NCBI GenBank assembly: GCA_027623815.1
Contig: JAQBUV010000042.1
Span: forward strand, 1-22,502
Origin: Casp-Chloro-G3 sp002816715
GTDB lineage: Bacteria > Chloroflexota > Dehalococcoidia > Lucifugimonadales > UBA3495
Length of the DNA stretch: 22,502 bases
Direction: 5' to 3'
The notes under the pieces were generated by a model. That model saw only the letters and a list, made by a program, of their open reading frames with translations, ran no database searches and was not told where the DNA came from. A program made the position numbers and the translations under genes. Shown here piece after piece: positions 14,356 to 21,865 of the stretch. Position 1 is the first letter of the stretch; the number at the start of each line of letters is the position of its first letter.

Positions 14356-17265
14356 CTAGGCCAAAGCGTCCCTTAGCACCTCAACCAGGTGCCTGGCCTT
14401 GCGTCCGGTGCCATGCTCCACCTGCTGTCGGCAGGATACGCCCATCACCGCCACTTCCCACTCCGGCCCTTTGGCGTTGACCGCTGGGAACAGGGCCTGC
14501 TCGCCGATTTTCATTGAAACGTCGTAATGCTCCTTCTCAAAGCCAAAGGAGCCCGCCATTCCGCAGCAACCCGCGTTGATTAGCTCAACCTGGTAGTTGG
14601 GGGGCAGTCGCAGGGCTTTCAGGGAGCTGTCCGTGCCAACCAGCGACTTCTGATGACAGTGCCCATGGAACAACACCTGCTTGGACATTTGGCTAAACTT
14701 CAAATCCAAATCGCCTCTGTCCTGGAGCATGGCCAAAAACTCATCAATCAGGTAGCTGTGTTCGGCAATGGCGCGAGCCCGGGCGTCCTTGACCATTTCG
14801 GGGTACTCATCCCTAAAGGTCAGCAAACAGCTGGGCTCGCAGCCGATGATGGGGATGCCCCGCTCGGCGTATTGGTACAGCGCGGCTACGTTGGCCTGGG
14901 CGGCGGCGGCGGCCTGGTCTAACAGTCCCTTGGAAATCATGGGACGGCCACAGCAGCCGGTATTGGTTAGTTCCACCCGGTATCCGGCGGCCTCCAGCAG
15001 TTCCACCGTGGCGATGCCGATCTGCGGGTAGTTGTAGTTCATAAATGTGTCATTGAACAGGGCGACTGTTCCCTTGGCGGTCTGGCTGGGGTTGGGCTGT
15101 CGGCGGGAATTGAACCACTGAGGAAAGGACTGGCTGGCAAAGGTTGGCAACGAACGTTGAGGATGCACGCCCAAGACCGCGCTGGAAATCCATTTTCCGA
15201 TTGGTGAGGCGGCCCCCCAGTTTGAGAAGGGCGCAAACCGACTGCCCCAGCGGTTGACCCGGTTGATTCCGGCAAACACCTTGGTGCGCATCGGCATCTT
15301 GTTGACTTTATAGTAGTTGTCCAGGAACTCGTATTTCAGCTTGGCCATGTCCACGCCGGAGGGACACTCCGACTTGCACGCCTTGCATTCCAGACACAAA
15401 TCCAACGCCTCATAGAGCCGTTTGCTGGTCATGGTGCCTTCCGGGAGTTCGCCCGACAGCGCGGCCCGCAGCAGGTTGGCGCGGCCTCTGGTGGAGTGTT
15501 CTTCATCGCGGGTGGCCATGTAGGAGGGACACATGGTGCCGCCCTCCAGCTTGCGGCAGGCCCCCATGCCGTTGCACATCTCCACCGCACCGGCGTAGTC
15601 GGTGTCCAGCGAGAAGTCCAGCGTAGTGGCTAACGGCGCGGCCTGGTAGCTGGTTCCGTAGCGAAGGTTCTCGGTCATCGGCGGGCAGTCGAAGATCTTG
15701 TTGGGGTTCATAATCCCGTCGGGGTCGAAGGTCTTTTTTACCTGACGGAAGGCATCGACTAATTCCGGGCCAAACATCTTCTCGGCCCACACTCCGCGAA
15801 CAATACCGTCGCCATGTTCGCCGCTGAGCGAACCGCCAAATTCCTTGACCAGGTCGCTGATCTCGTCGGCAATGGACACCATGCGGTCGATGCCATCCTG
15901 ATCTTTGAGACTGACCAGAGGCCGGATGTGCAGACAGCCGACGCTGGCGTGGCCGTAGTAGCCTGCCTCGGTGTTGTGGTTGCGCACAATTTCATCGAAC
16001 CGACGAACGAAGGGGCCCAGCTTCTCTGGGTCAACCGCCGTGTCTTCGACGTAGGGCAAGGGTTTGGCGTCGCCGTGAATGCTCATCAACAGGCCCAGCC
16101 CCGCCCGACGGATGTTCCATACGTTGTTCTGTGACGGCTGATCCGTTAGATTGACACAGGCATAACCCAGGCGTTTGCGGGACATATCGCTTTTCAGGGC
16201 GTCCATCTTGGCGGCCAGTTCGCCCGCCGACTCTCCGTAGAACTCAACCAGCAACAACGCGCCGGGGTCGCCCTCGGTGAATGACAGGTTCTGGGCAAAC
16301 CCCAGCGACTCCCGGCAGCGGTCTAGCATCATCTTGTCCATGATCTCGATGGCCGAGACTGGATGCTGTAACACCTCTTTGGTGGCTTCACTGGCCTCGA
16401 AAATGTCCTTGAAGTGCAGCACCGACAGGGCGGTCATGGTGGGCTTGGACACCAGATTAATCTTGGCCTCGGTGGTCACACATAGGGTGCCCTCGGAACC
16501 TACCGCCATGCGCGCCAGATTCACCGGCCCTTCGTTCATAAAGTTGTCCAGGTTGTAGCCGCTGACCCGCCGCATAATCTTGGGGTAGCGGGCCTCGATT
16601 TCCGGTAGGTGTTCCCTCGCCACGCGCAGCACCCCCCGGTAGATATCCGACTCCAGCCCAGTGCCGCTGAGTTTGTTCTCTAGCTCATGAGCATCCAACT
16701 GATAGAAGTGTGCTTGGGAGGCGTCGGACAGCACCACGTTGATTTCTTTGACATGATCCAGCGTCTTTCCGTAGATCACCGAGTGGGAACCGCAGGTGTT
16801 GTTGCCAATGCCGCCGCCAACGCAGGCTCGGCTGGCGGTGGTCGGGTCAGGAGCGTACTGGAGATTGTAGGGAGTCAGCAATCGGTTGAGCTGGTCGAGG
16901 ACAATGCCCGGCTGGACTCTGGCCCAATGCTCCTCCTGGTTCACTTCAATAAGCTGGTTCATGTACTTGCTGAAGTCCATGACAATGGCGTGGTTGACGC
17001 ACTGACCGGCCAGGCTGGTGCCTCCGGAGCGGGGCAGCACCGCCACCTGGTTGTCGCGGGCTATCTCCATTACCGCCAGCACATCATCGACGTTGCGGGG
17101 AATCACCACGCCCACCGGCTCCATCTGGTAGATGCTGGCGTCGGTGCTGTAGAGGACGCGAGAAAAGGGGTCAAAACGCACCTCTCCCGAAACTCGACGC
17201 CCAATTTCCTGGGCCAGTTCTTCCCGGTCTTTGCCTCGAATACGATTGGCGGCGGCGGTGGACAT
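14356..17265 (-). CDS. FAD-linked D-2-hydroxyacid dehydrogenase fused to Fe-S / CCG domains
   Basis: A 969-residue fusion resembling the YdiJ/GlcD-GlpC type, which oxidises D-2-hydroxyacids such as D-2-hydroxyglutarate or D-lactate and passes electrons to the respiratory chain. The PCMH FAD domain comes first: PRSGGTSLAGQ (residues 78-88), then CVGGGIGNNTCGSHS. The C-terminal FAD-oxidase part ends with GSLSGEHGDGIVRG and DPDGIMNPNKIF. Next are Fe-S motifs: CNGMGAC...MCPSY near 563-580 and CLECKACKSECP near 622-633. Two CCG domains close the protein: TGCCGRP near 767, HGHCHQ near 866 and AGCCGMAGSFG near 900. The start at MSTAAANRIRG is set by GGGAG 7 bases upstream. A 21-codon longer frame translates a REP repeat (ACPELVER) and is rejected. 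Substrate is not determined. No terminator separates it from the converging gene. Confidence 0.88.
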   Translation of the reverse strand: MSTAAANRIRGKDREELAQEIGRRVSGEVRFDPFSRVLYSTDASIYQMEPVGVVIPRNVDDVLAVMEIARDNQVAVLPRSGGTSLAGQCVNHAIVMDFSKYMNQLIEVNQEEHWARVQPGIVLDQLNRLLTPYNLQYAPDPTTASRACVGGGIGNNTCGSHSVIYGKTLDHVKEINVVLSDASQAHFYQLDAHELENKLSGTGLESDIYRGVLRVAREHLPEIEARYPKIMRRVSGYNLDNFMNEGPVNLARMAVGSEGTLCVTTEAKINLVSKPTMTALSVLHFKDIFEASEATKEVLQHPVSAIEIMDKMMLDRCRESLGFAQNLSFTEGDPGALLLVEFYGESAGELAAKMDALKSDMSRKRLGYACVNLTDQPSQNNVWNIRRAGLGLLMSIHGDAKPLPYVEDTAVDPEKLGPFVRRFDEIVRNHNTEAGYYGHASVGCLHIRPLVSLKDQDGIDRMVSIADEISDLVKEFGGSLSGEHGDGIVRGVWAEKMFGPELVDAFRQVKKTFDPDGIMNPNKIFDCPPMTENLRYGTSYQAAPLATTLDFSLDTDYAGAVEMCNGMGACRKLEGGTMCPSYMATRDEEHSTRGRANLLRAALSGELPEGTMTSKRLYEALDLCLECKACKSECPSGVDMAKLKYEFLDNYYKVNKMPMRTKVFAGINRVNRWGSRFAPFSNWGAASPIGKWISSAVLGVHPQRSLPTFASQSFPQWFNSRRQPNPSQTAKGTVALFNDTFMNYNYPQIGIATVELLEAAGYRVELTNTGCCGRPMISKGLLDQAAAAAQANVAALYQYAERGIPIIGCEPSCLLTFRDEYPEMVKDARARAIAEHSYLIDEFLAMLQDRGDLDLKFSQMSKQVLFHGHCHQKSLVGTDSSLKALRLPPNYQVELINAGCCGMAGSFGFEKEHYDVSMKIGEQALFPAVNAKGPEWEVAVMGVSCRQQVEHGTGRKARHLVEVLRDALA

Positions 17266-17273
17266 GGAATTCT

Positions 17274-17300
17274 CCCTTTCGACAAGCTCTGGACAGGCCT
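17274..17300. repeat. REP-like sequence overlapping the leader of the dehydrogenase gene
   Basis: ccctttcgacaagctctgga followed by caggcct resembles the widespread CCTTCGACAAGCTCAGGAC-type intergenic repeat. A second, inverted copy of its core (gagcttgtcgaaggg) lies at 20141-20155. Read on the minus strand, the end of the repeat supplies part of the GAAAGGGAG ribosome-binding site of the FAD/Fe-S gene. Confidence 0.6.
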
Positions 17301-17408
17301 GGTAGGAATGGCCGAGATTCGTAACCATTCGACGTTTTGAGCTAGCTTATCCTAAACCTGGGGAGGGTTCAACTTAAAGTAGTTGGGCTAGCTTTGCTAC
17401 GCAAGTGG

Positions 17409-17430
17409 GGGCAGATACATAGGTCTGCCC
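17409..17430. repeat. GGGGCAG-type hairpin without U-run
   Basis: A perfect 7-bp stem GGGCAGA/TCTGCCC with an 8-base loop (tacatagg). It shares the stem core and loop length with the terminator at 4294-4319 but has no T-run on either side. It lies 9 bp past the stop of the zinc-ribbon gene on the minus strand and before the FAD/Fe-S gene, so it may weakly end transcription or protect the 3' end. Confidence 0.6.
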
Positions 17431-17439
17431 AGGGCGCGC

Positions 17440-17619
17440 CTAACCGACGCCCAGCTTCTCCAACAAGTCCATTGCCCATTGGCGGAAGTAATCGTCCAGT
17501 TCAGCCCCACAATGGGGACAATCCAGGTCTCCGAAGCGGAATCTGGCTCCGCAGCCCTCGCAAGCCTTGATTTCCGACAGGGCGGCTAGCACCGCTTGTA
17601 TTTGCTGTTCAGTGGTCAA
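17440..17619 (-). CDS. small zinc-ribbon protein, 59 residues
   Basis: Reading the minus strand gives a continuous 59-residue frame from TTG to TAG. Residues 1-18 are a predicted helix (MTTEQQIQAVLAALSEIK). The core has two CxxC knuckles, CEGCG (residues 20-24) and CPHCG (34-38), ten residues apart, a typical zinc-ribbon layout. It is followed by an amphipathic helix (DDYFRQWAMDLLEKLG). No in-frame ATG is available before an upstream TGA, so TTG (with GGGGA about 8 bases upstream) is the best start. A TACAAT box about 40 bp upstream could be its -10. It is short enough to be missed by a length cut-off. Such proteins often act as adaptors or nucleic-acid-binding ribbons; I cannot name its partner. 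It is divergent from the dehydrogenase at 17755. Confidence 0.75.
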   Translation of the reverse strand: MTTEQQIQAVLAALSEIKACEGCGARFRFGDLDCPHCGAELDDYFRQWAMDLLEKLGVG

Positions 17620-17754
17620 GTTATGTTTCCCCGAAGCGATGAAATCTGACCTATTGTAGACCAGAGCGAGTCATGTTGGCACCCTATGACGATGCCCGTT
17701 GTAGCCGGCATTTCCCGATGGTAAACTTGGGCCAACTTGAGAAGGAGCGACGCC

Positions 17755-18663
17755 ATGCCAAATAAAGTCGGTTTCATCGGGTTGGGCCGTATGGGTCTGC
17801 CCATGTCGCGGCGGCTGCTCGCAGTCGGATTTGACCTGATGGTACACAACCGCAGCCAGGGCAAAGTCCAGGAAATCGCCCTGGAAGGGGCGCGTCCGGC
17901 CAAGTCCATCGCCGAAATTACCCAGGCCACCGACATTCTCCTGGCCTGTCTGCCCGACATTGCTACCGTGGAAGAACTGTTCCTGGGTAAGGGCGGCATC
18001 ATTGAAAATGCCAAACCCGGACAGATTCTGGTGGACCACAGCACCGTCGGTGTGAAGACCTCCAAAGCCTGCGCCGCCGCCGCTGAGAAAAAGGGCGCGC
18101 TGTTTCTGGACGCCCCCATCAGCGGAGGCACCGAGCGAGCCACCGACGGCACGCTGACGATCATGGCGGGTGGCCCCCAGGCGGCCTACGATCAAGCGCT
18201 ACCAATATTTGAGGCGATGGGAGCGACGGTCCGCCATATTGGCCCCACCGGCACCGGCACCACCGTCAAGCTGGTCAACCAGCATCTGGTGGGCATCCAC
18301 TCCCTGGCCGCTGCCGAAGCCATGCTGCTGGGAGCCAAGTCGGGGGCTGACCCGGAACTGGTCTTTGAGGTGGTCAACTCAGGTTGGGGACAGAGCTTCA
18401 TGCTCAATCGCAATGCACCAGTGATGATCGATCGGGACTTTGACGGAGTACGCACTCAGATGCGGGTTTTCTTGAAAGACTTGAACCTGGTTAATGAACT
18501 GGCGCAGGAACTGGGGGTTCCCACGCCGGGCGCTGACCTGGTGCGACAAATAATGACCAAGGCAGTTGATCAGGGGCTGGGAGACCTGGACGGAGCGGCT
18601 ATTGTGCTGCCTCTGGAAGCCGAAGCGGGTTTCCAGATTAAACGCAACCCCAACAAGCCCTGA
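17755..18663 (+). CDS. NAD(P)-dependent beta-hydroxyacid dehydrogenase (HIBADH family)
   Basis: A 302-residue oxidoreductase of the same family as the 4345-5241 product. It has the Rossmann motif GLGRMG (residues 9-14), the substrate motif DAPISGG (119-125), and catalytic Lys172 in VKLVNQ, all at the same positions as in the paralogue. The C-terminal helical domain contains LLGAKSGADPELVFEVVN and FLKDLNLV. The start MPNKVGFIGLG is fixed by GAAGGAG 7 bases upstream; an in-frame start six codons earlier is not needed. Possible substrates include 3-hydroxyisobutyrate, tartronate semialdehyde or a related hydroxy acid. The enolase-superfamily gene follows on the same strand after 252 bp holding a tandem repeat, so they may belong to one sugar-acid pathway, but a shared transcript is not assured. 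Confidence 0.82.
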   Translation: MPNKVGFIGLGRMGLPMSRRLLAVGFDLMVHNRSQGKVQEIALEGARPAKSIAEITQATDILLACLPDIATVEELFLGKGGIIENAKPGQILVDHSTVGVKTSKACAAAAEKKGALFLDAPISGGTERATDGTLTIMAGGPQAAYDQALPIFEAMGATVRHIGPTGTGTTVKLVNQHLVGIHSLAAAEAMLLGAKSGADPELVFEVVNSGWGQSFMLNRNAPVMIDRDFDGVRTQMRVFLKDLNLVNELAQELGVPTPGADLVRQIMTKAVDQGLGDLDGAAIVLPLEAEAGFQIKRNPNKP

Positions 18664-18710
18664 TGCTAACCCGTCCTATACTAATTCACCGTGGTGAGTG
18701 AGGTTGCTTC

Positions 18711-18762
18711 GCGGCCTTATCCCGCGGCCTTATCCCGCGGCCTTATCCCGCGGCCTTATCCC
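18711..18762. repeat. tandem repeat, 4 perfect copies of 13 bp
   Basis: The unit gcggccttatccc occurs four times head to tail with no mismatch (18711, 18724, 18737, 18750). It lies in the 252-bp gap between the dehydrogenase and the enolase-superfamily gene. Perfect identity suggests recent expansion, or slippage during replication or assembly. No reading frame or clear hairpin is associated with it. Confidence 0.95.
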
Positions 18763-18915
18763 TCAATGAAGCACTGACAGCAAAAGCCCCTGACACTCTG
18801 GCCAATACCGCATGTTGCCAGCCAGCCCATGCCCATATAATATTAGCGGGCCACCTACCCCAGAGTGGCCAGGATTGGCGCATTATTCAAGAAACTCCCC
18901 CATTTAGGAGCGTCC

Positions 18916-20091
18916 ATGAAAATTACCGACATTGAAGCTATTGTGATGGTCTGGCCCCCGCCGGATAAGGACTACTGGACGGCTCTTCGGACCATTGGGC
19001 GGGTCAACGAGCTAGTGGTGCGAATCCACACTGACGAAGGCATCGTCGGCGTGGGGGAGGCTCACGGGCAGGGTGCGCCTTTCCCCGGCCTTTATAGTCA
19101 GGACTCGGCAGGCAACATCCAGGCGGCTGGGGCGTCCAAGATTGTAGCTGACGTGCTGAAGCCTCTGCTCATTGGTGAAGACCCACGCGACAACGAGCGG
19201 CTGTGGGAGATGATGTTCAGCCTCAACCATCAGGTAGGTTGGGCTGGCGCGGGTTGGGGCAGGCCGCAGATGATGTCGGCCATCGCCGGTGTGGACATTG
19301 CCCTCTGGGACATCAAGGGCAAAGCCGCCAATATGCCGGTCTACCAACTTCTGGGCGGCACCAGAAACACGGTGCCCTGTTACGTGACCGGCGGGTACTA
19401 TCAGGACGACAAGACCACTGCTGACCTGGTGCAGGAATGTGAGACCTATGTGGACATGGGATACCGGGCCATCAAGCTGAAGATCGGCCACGTCAGCGTC
19501 GAAGAAGACGTAGTCCGCGTCAAGGCAGTCCGCGATTCGCTGGGGCCGGACATCGACCTGATGCTGGACGTTAACGAAGGCTACGACGTCCGCACCGCGA
19601 TTAAGGCCGCTCAGATGCTGGAACCCTTCGGCATTCGCTGGTTGGAAGAGCCGGTGCACTGGTACGACCGGGTGGAGGGCTTGGGTCAAGTAGCCGCCGC
19701 CACTTCAATACCAATTGCGTCGGGCGAGAACGCCGCCCACCGCTGGGAGGCCCGCGACCTGATTATGCGCGGCGGCATCAAGATCATGCAGTTCGATTGC
19801 ACCCGTTCGTCGGGCATCACCGAGTGTCTCAAGGTGGCGGCAATGTGCGCCACTCAGAACGTCCGCTTGGCCCCCCATCACGACCCGCAGGTTCACGGTC
19901 ATTTGGTGGCGGGATTGGCGGTAGGCGAGATTGTAGAGACTTTCCCCACTGCCGACCGTGACCCCATCTGGGAAGAGCTTTTCACCGTCCGTCCTGAGAT
20001 CAAGAATGGTGAGCTAACCCTGCTTGATCGGCCCGGCTGGGGCGTTGAATTGGATGAGCGCACCCTCAACGAGCGGGGAGTCTGGGCCTGA
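18916..20091 (+). CDS. mandelate racemase / muconate-lactonizing (enolase superfamily) protein
   Basis: A 391-residue enolase-superfamily enzyme, probably a sugar-acid or hydroxy-acid dehydratase or racemase. The N-terminal capping domain (residues 1-120) opens MKITDIEAIVMVWPPPD. In the barrel, the KxK motif is Lys187/Lys189 in AIKLKIG. The three metal ligands are Asp218 (LDVNEGYD), Glu244 (WLEEPVHWYD) and Glu271 (ASGENAAHR). The candidate His base is in APHHDPQVHGH (about 321-322). These place it near the mandelate-racemase subgroup. Start: ATG with AGGAG 5 bases upstream; an in-frame start 17 codons earlier is not supported. Members of this family are strongly expanded in marine SAR202 Chloroflexota, which fits the setting. 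The substrate cannot be read from sequence. It follows a beta-hydroxyacid dehydrogenase gene on the same strand. Confidence 0.87.
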   Translation: MKITDIEAIVMVWPPPDKDYWTALRTIGRVNELVVRIHTDEGIVGVGEAHGQGAPFPGLYSQDSAGNIQAAGASKIVADVLKPLLIGEDPRDNERLWEMMFSLNHQVGWAGAGWGRPQMMSAIAGVDIALWDIKGKAANMPVYQLLGGTRNTVPCYVTGGYYQDDKTTADLVQECETYVDMGYRAIKLKIGHVSVEEDVVRVKAVRDSLGPDIDLMLDVNEGYDVRTAIKAAQMLEPFGIRWLEEPVHWYDRVEGLGQVAAATSIPIASGENAAHRWEARDLIMRGGIKIMQFDCTRSSGITECLKVAAMCATQNVRLAPHHDPQVHGHLVAGLAVGEIVETFPTADRDPIWEELFTVRPEIKNGELTLLDRPGWGVELDERTLNERGVWA

Positions 20092-20106
20092 GGTATAGCC
20101 GTCGCC

Positions 20107-20134
20107 AGGGGCTTTTCGCAGAAATTAGCCCCCT
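20107..20134 (+). terminator. hairpin after the enolase-superfamily gene
   Basis: GGGGCT (20108-20113) pairs with AGCCCC (20127-20132), and the stem can continue as TTTC/GAAA around a GCA loop with a two-base bulge. It begins 16 bp past the stop codon. There is no clean T-run after it, only ctcatctt, so it may be a weak terminator or a 3'-end stabiliser. Confidence 0.4.
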
Positions 20135-20138
20135 CATC

Positions 20139-20156
20139 TTGAGCTTGTCGAAGGGC
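20139..20156. repeat. REP-like core, inverted copy of the one at 17274
   Basis: ttgagcttgtcgaagggc is the reverse complement of the GCCCTTCGACAAGCTCAA core common in intergenic REP-type repeats. It matches 17274-17290 except for one extra T in that copy and the last base. It lies between the enolase-superfamily gene and crcB. Confidence 0.6.
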
Positions 20157-20247
20157 CACTCTTTCAAACCAGGAAAAGGAAGGTTGTGCAAAGCTGGCTA
20201 AGGGGTAAGGATACTATCAAGTACTGTCGCTATCGGCGCACGGATAG

Positions 20248-20622
20248 ATGACCTGGCTGCTGGTTGCCATGGGTGGAGCGGGCGGTTCCGTGTTGCGTTA
20301 CGGCGTAGGCCGTATGGCAGTCGCCTATCTGGGGCCATCCACGGTGATGGCCACTTTCATGGTCAACCTCACTGGCTCCCTGGCTCTGGGGTTCTTCATG
20401 GGACTGGCCCTTGAACGCACCATTGTACCCGTGAACCTGCGCAGTCTGCTGGCGGTCGGCTTCCTGGGTGGATACACCACCTTCTCAACCTTCACCTTCG
20501 AGTCCATCAGACTCGTTGAGGATGGCGAATTGTTCAGGGCGGCGGTCAGCGTCCTGGGCAATGTAGTCTTGGGGTTAGTTGCCGCCTACCTGGGAATTCT
20601 GTTGGGGCGGGCAGTCTCGTAG
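20248..20622 (+). CDS. crcB: fluoride ion channel CrcB/Fluc
   Basis: A 124-residue four-span membrane protein of the Fluc family, which exports fluoride passively and works as a dual-topology dimer. Family motifs are present in order: GGAGGSVLRYGVGR (residues 9-22), the pore Asn in MVNLTGSLALGFFMG (38-52), and GFLGGYTTFSTFTFES (71-86), which carries the conserved Thr, Ser and Phe of the pore. Length is typical. Only one crcB copy is seen, so a homodimer is expected rather than a two-gene heterodimer. The start is ATG with a weak GGATAG directly before it. I looked for a fluoride riboswitch in the 156 bp upstream and did not recognise its conserved core. Confidence 0.9.
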   Translation: MTWLLVAMGGAGGSVLRYGVGRMAVAYLGPSTVMATFMVNLTGSLALGFFMGLALERTIVPVNLRSLLAVGFLGGYTTFSTFTFESIRLVEDGELFRAAVSVLGNVVLGLVAAYLGILLGRAVS

Positions 20623-20669
20623 CGGTTGGCGGCTGATACAGCCTTGGCAGCTTCCACCTCACCCCGGCC

Positions 20670-20699
20670 TTGTGACAACTAAAACAGGGATGTTAAACT
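20670..20699 (+). promoter_or_regulatory. candidate sigma70-type promoter for the PAC2 gene
   Basis: TTGTGA (20670-20675) and TAAACT (20694-20699) are 18 bp apart, with an AT-rich spacer. Both boxes are imperfect (four of six bases each). The site lies 65 bp before the TTG start of the PAC2-family gene. Confidence 0.3.
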
Positions 20700-20763
20700 G
20701 AAGGCCGAATCCCCTCCGCTAATCTAATCCTCACTAGAGACCTCACCCCCTGAGGAGAAAAAA

Positions 20764-21666
20764 TTGCCGCCACTTTCAGATTACTTGACCATCCACGAGA
20801 CTCCTGATACCAAGCTTGGCCATTTGCTCATTGCTTATGCCGGTTGGCCCGACGCGGCGGAAAGCGCCACCAATACCATCAAATATCTGATACGCAAGCT
20901 GCAAGCCAAGAAATTTGCCGAGATAGACCCGGAAGAATTCTTTGTATTTACTCAGGAACGCCCCCGCTCCAGTCGCACACGCGATGGGCGTCGGCGCATT
21001 CACTGGCCCGCCAATGAGTTCTACCACTGGACTGGCGAAGGTACCGGCAAGCAGACCAGCCTGATGTTTCTGCTGGGGGTGGAACCTAACCTGCGCTGGC
21101 GCACTTTCTCGTCGATCATCGCCGACTTGGCTCAGCAATCTGGGGTAAAAAACGTGATCCATGTTGGCGCGCTGCTGGACGCGGTTCCCCACACCAGACC
21201 GGTGCGCATGACCGGTTCTTCAACCCAACCTGAGCTGCAAAAGGCTCTCGACTCGGCCAGCGTCGGGTCGTCCAACTACCAGGGGCCGACCGGAATCAGC
21301 ACCGCCGTGATGGACGCCTGCACCAAGCAAGGTATGGGCTATGCTTCATTGTGGGGAAACACGCCCCATTATCTACAGGCCGCGCCCAATTACCGTATTA
21401 GCTACACCCTGGCCAAGAGCTTGGTCTCTCTGCTCGACCTTCCCATTGATTTGACTGAGTTGAGCGCTGCCGCCGACACTTTTGATGCTGAGGTGGCCAA
21501 GGCGGCGGGCCAAGACGACCAGCTAACCGAGTACATCAAGAAGCTGGAAGACCGGTACGACGAGTCAGCAACCTCCAGCGAAATGCCCGACCCAGCGGGG
21601 GTTGTCGCTGAATTAGAGCAGTTCCTGCGCTCCCAGCGGGGCAGCGGCTCCGGTGGGAATTCTTAG
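20764..21666 (+). CDS. PAC2 family protein
   Basis: A 300-residue protein of the PAC2 (proteasome-assembly-chaperone 2-like) family, found in actinobacteria, archaea and Chloroflexota and often encoded as a single cytoplasmic protein of unknown role. Recognisable parts are LLIAYAGWPDAAESATNTI (residues 21-39), the segment LMFLLGVEPNLRWRTF, then GVKNVIHVGALLDAVPHTRP, and GPTGISTAVMDACTKQGM with the later SLWGNTPHYLQAAPN. The C-terminal 75 residues are acidic and helical with a coiled-coil-like stretch and a Gly/Ser tail (SGSGGNS). The start is TTG, fixed by GAGGAG 7 bases upstream; no better ATG lies near. No proteasome genes are visible here, so its target is unknown. Confidence 0.85.
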   Translation: MPPLSDYLTIHETPDTKLGHLLIAYAGWPDAAESATNTIKYLIRKLQAKKFAEIDPEEFFVFTQERPRSSRTRDGRRRIHWPANEFYHWTGEGTGKQTSLMFLLGVEPNLRWRTFSSIIADLAQQSGVKNVIHVGALLDAVPHTRPVRMTGSSTQPELQKALDSASVGSSNYQGPTGISTAVMDACTKQGMGYASLWGNTPHYLQAAPNYRISYTLAKSLVSLLDLPIDLTELSAAADTFDAEVAKAAGQDDQLTEYIKKLEDRYDESATSSEMPDPAGVVAELEQFLRSQRGSGSGGNS

Positions 21667-21727
21667 TGTTTTTCCTCAAGGTTGCGGGCAATTATTACCG
21701 TGTCAATCGTGATTGGGGGATTAGCTT

Positions 21728-21802
21728 CCTCTCCCCTTGTGGGAGAGGACTGAGGCGAGGGGTATCACCCTCATCCCAGCCTTCTCCCCTCAAGGGAGAA
21801 GG
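21728..21802. repeat. REPIN-like inverted hairpin pair (CTCTCCC type)
   Basis: The first hairpin is CCTCTCCC/GGGAGAGG with loop CTTGT (21728-21748). The second is CCTTCTCCC/GGGAGAAGG with loop CTCAA (21780-21802). The whole right half is an imperfect reverse complement of the left half: tgaggcgaggggta on the left matches the reverse of taccccctcatccca-like sequence on the right. It lies in the 199-bp space between the converging PAC2 and DUF3179 genes. No coding sequence is seen in that space. Confidence 0.75.
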
Positions 21803-21865
21803 AGTGTAGCAAGCCCAATTTTACAACTGCGAGTCCGGCGTTGACGTTGTAATGGCCACGGCAGC

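Noticed and set aside
20092..20247. Fluoride riboswitch in front of crcB
   Set aside because: I could not find the conserved GGNGATGG-type core or the pseudoknot partners. The space holds a hairpin and a REP-like core instead.
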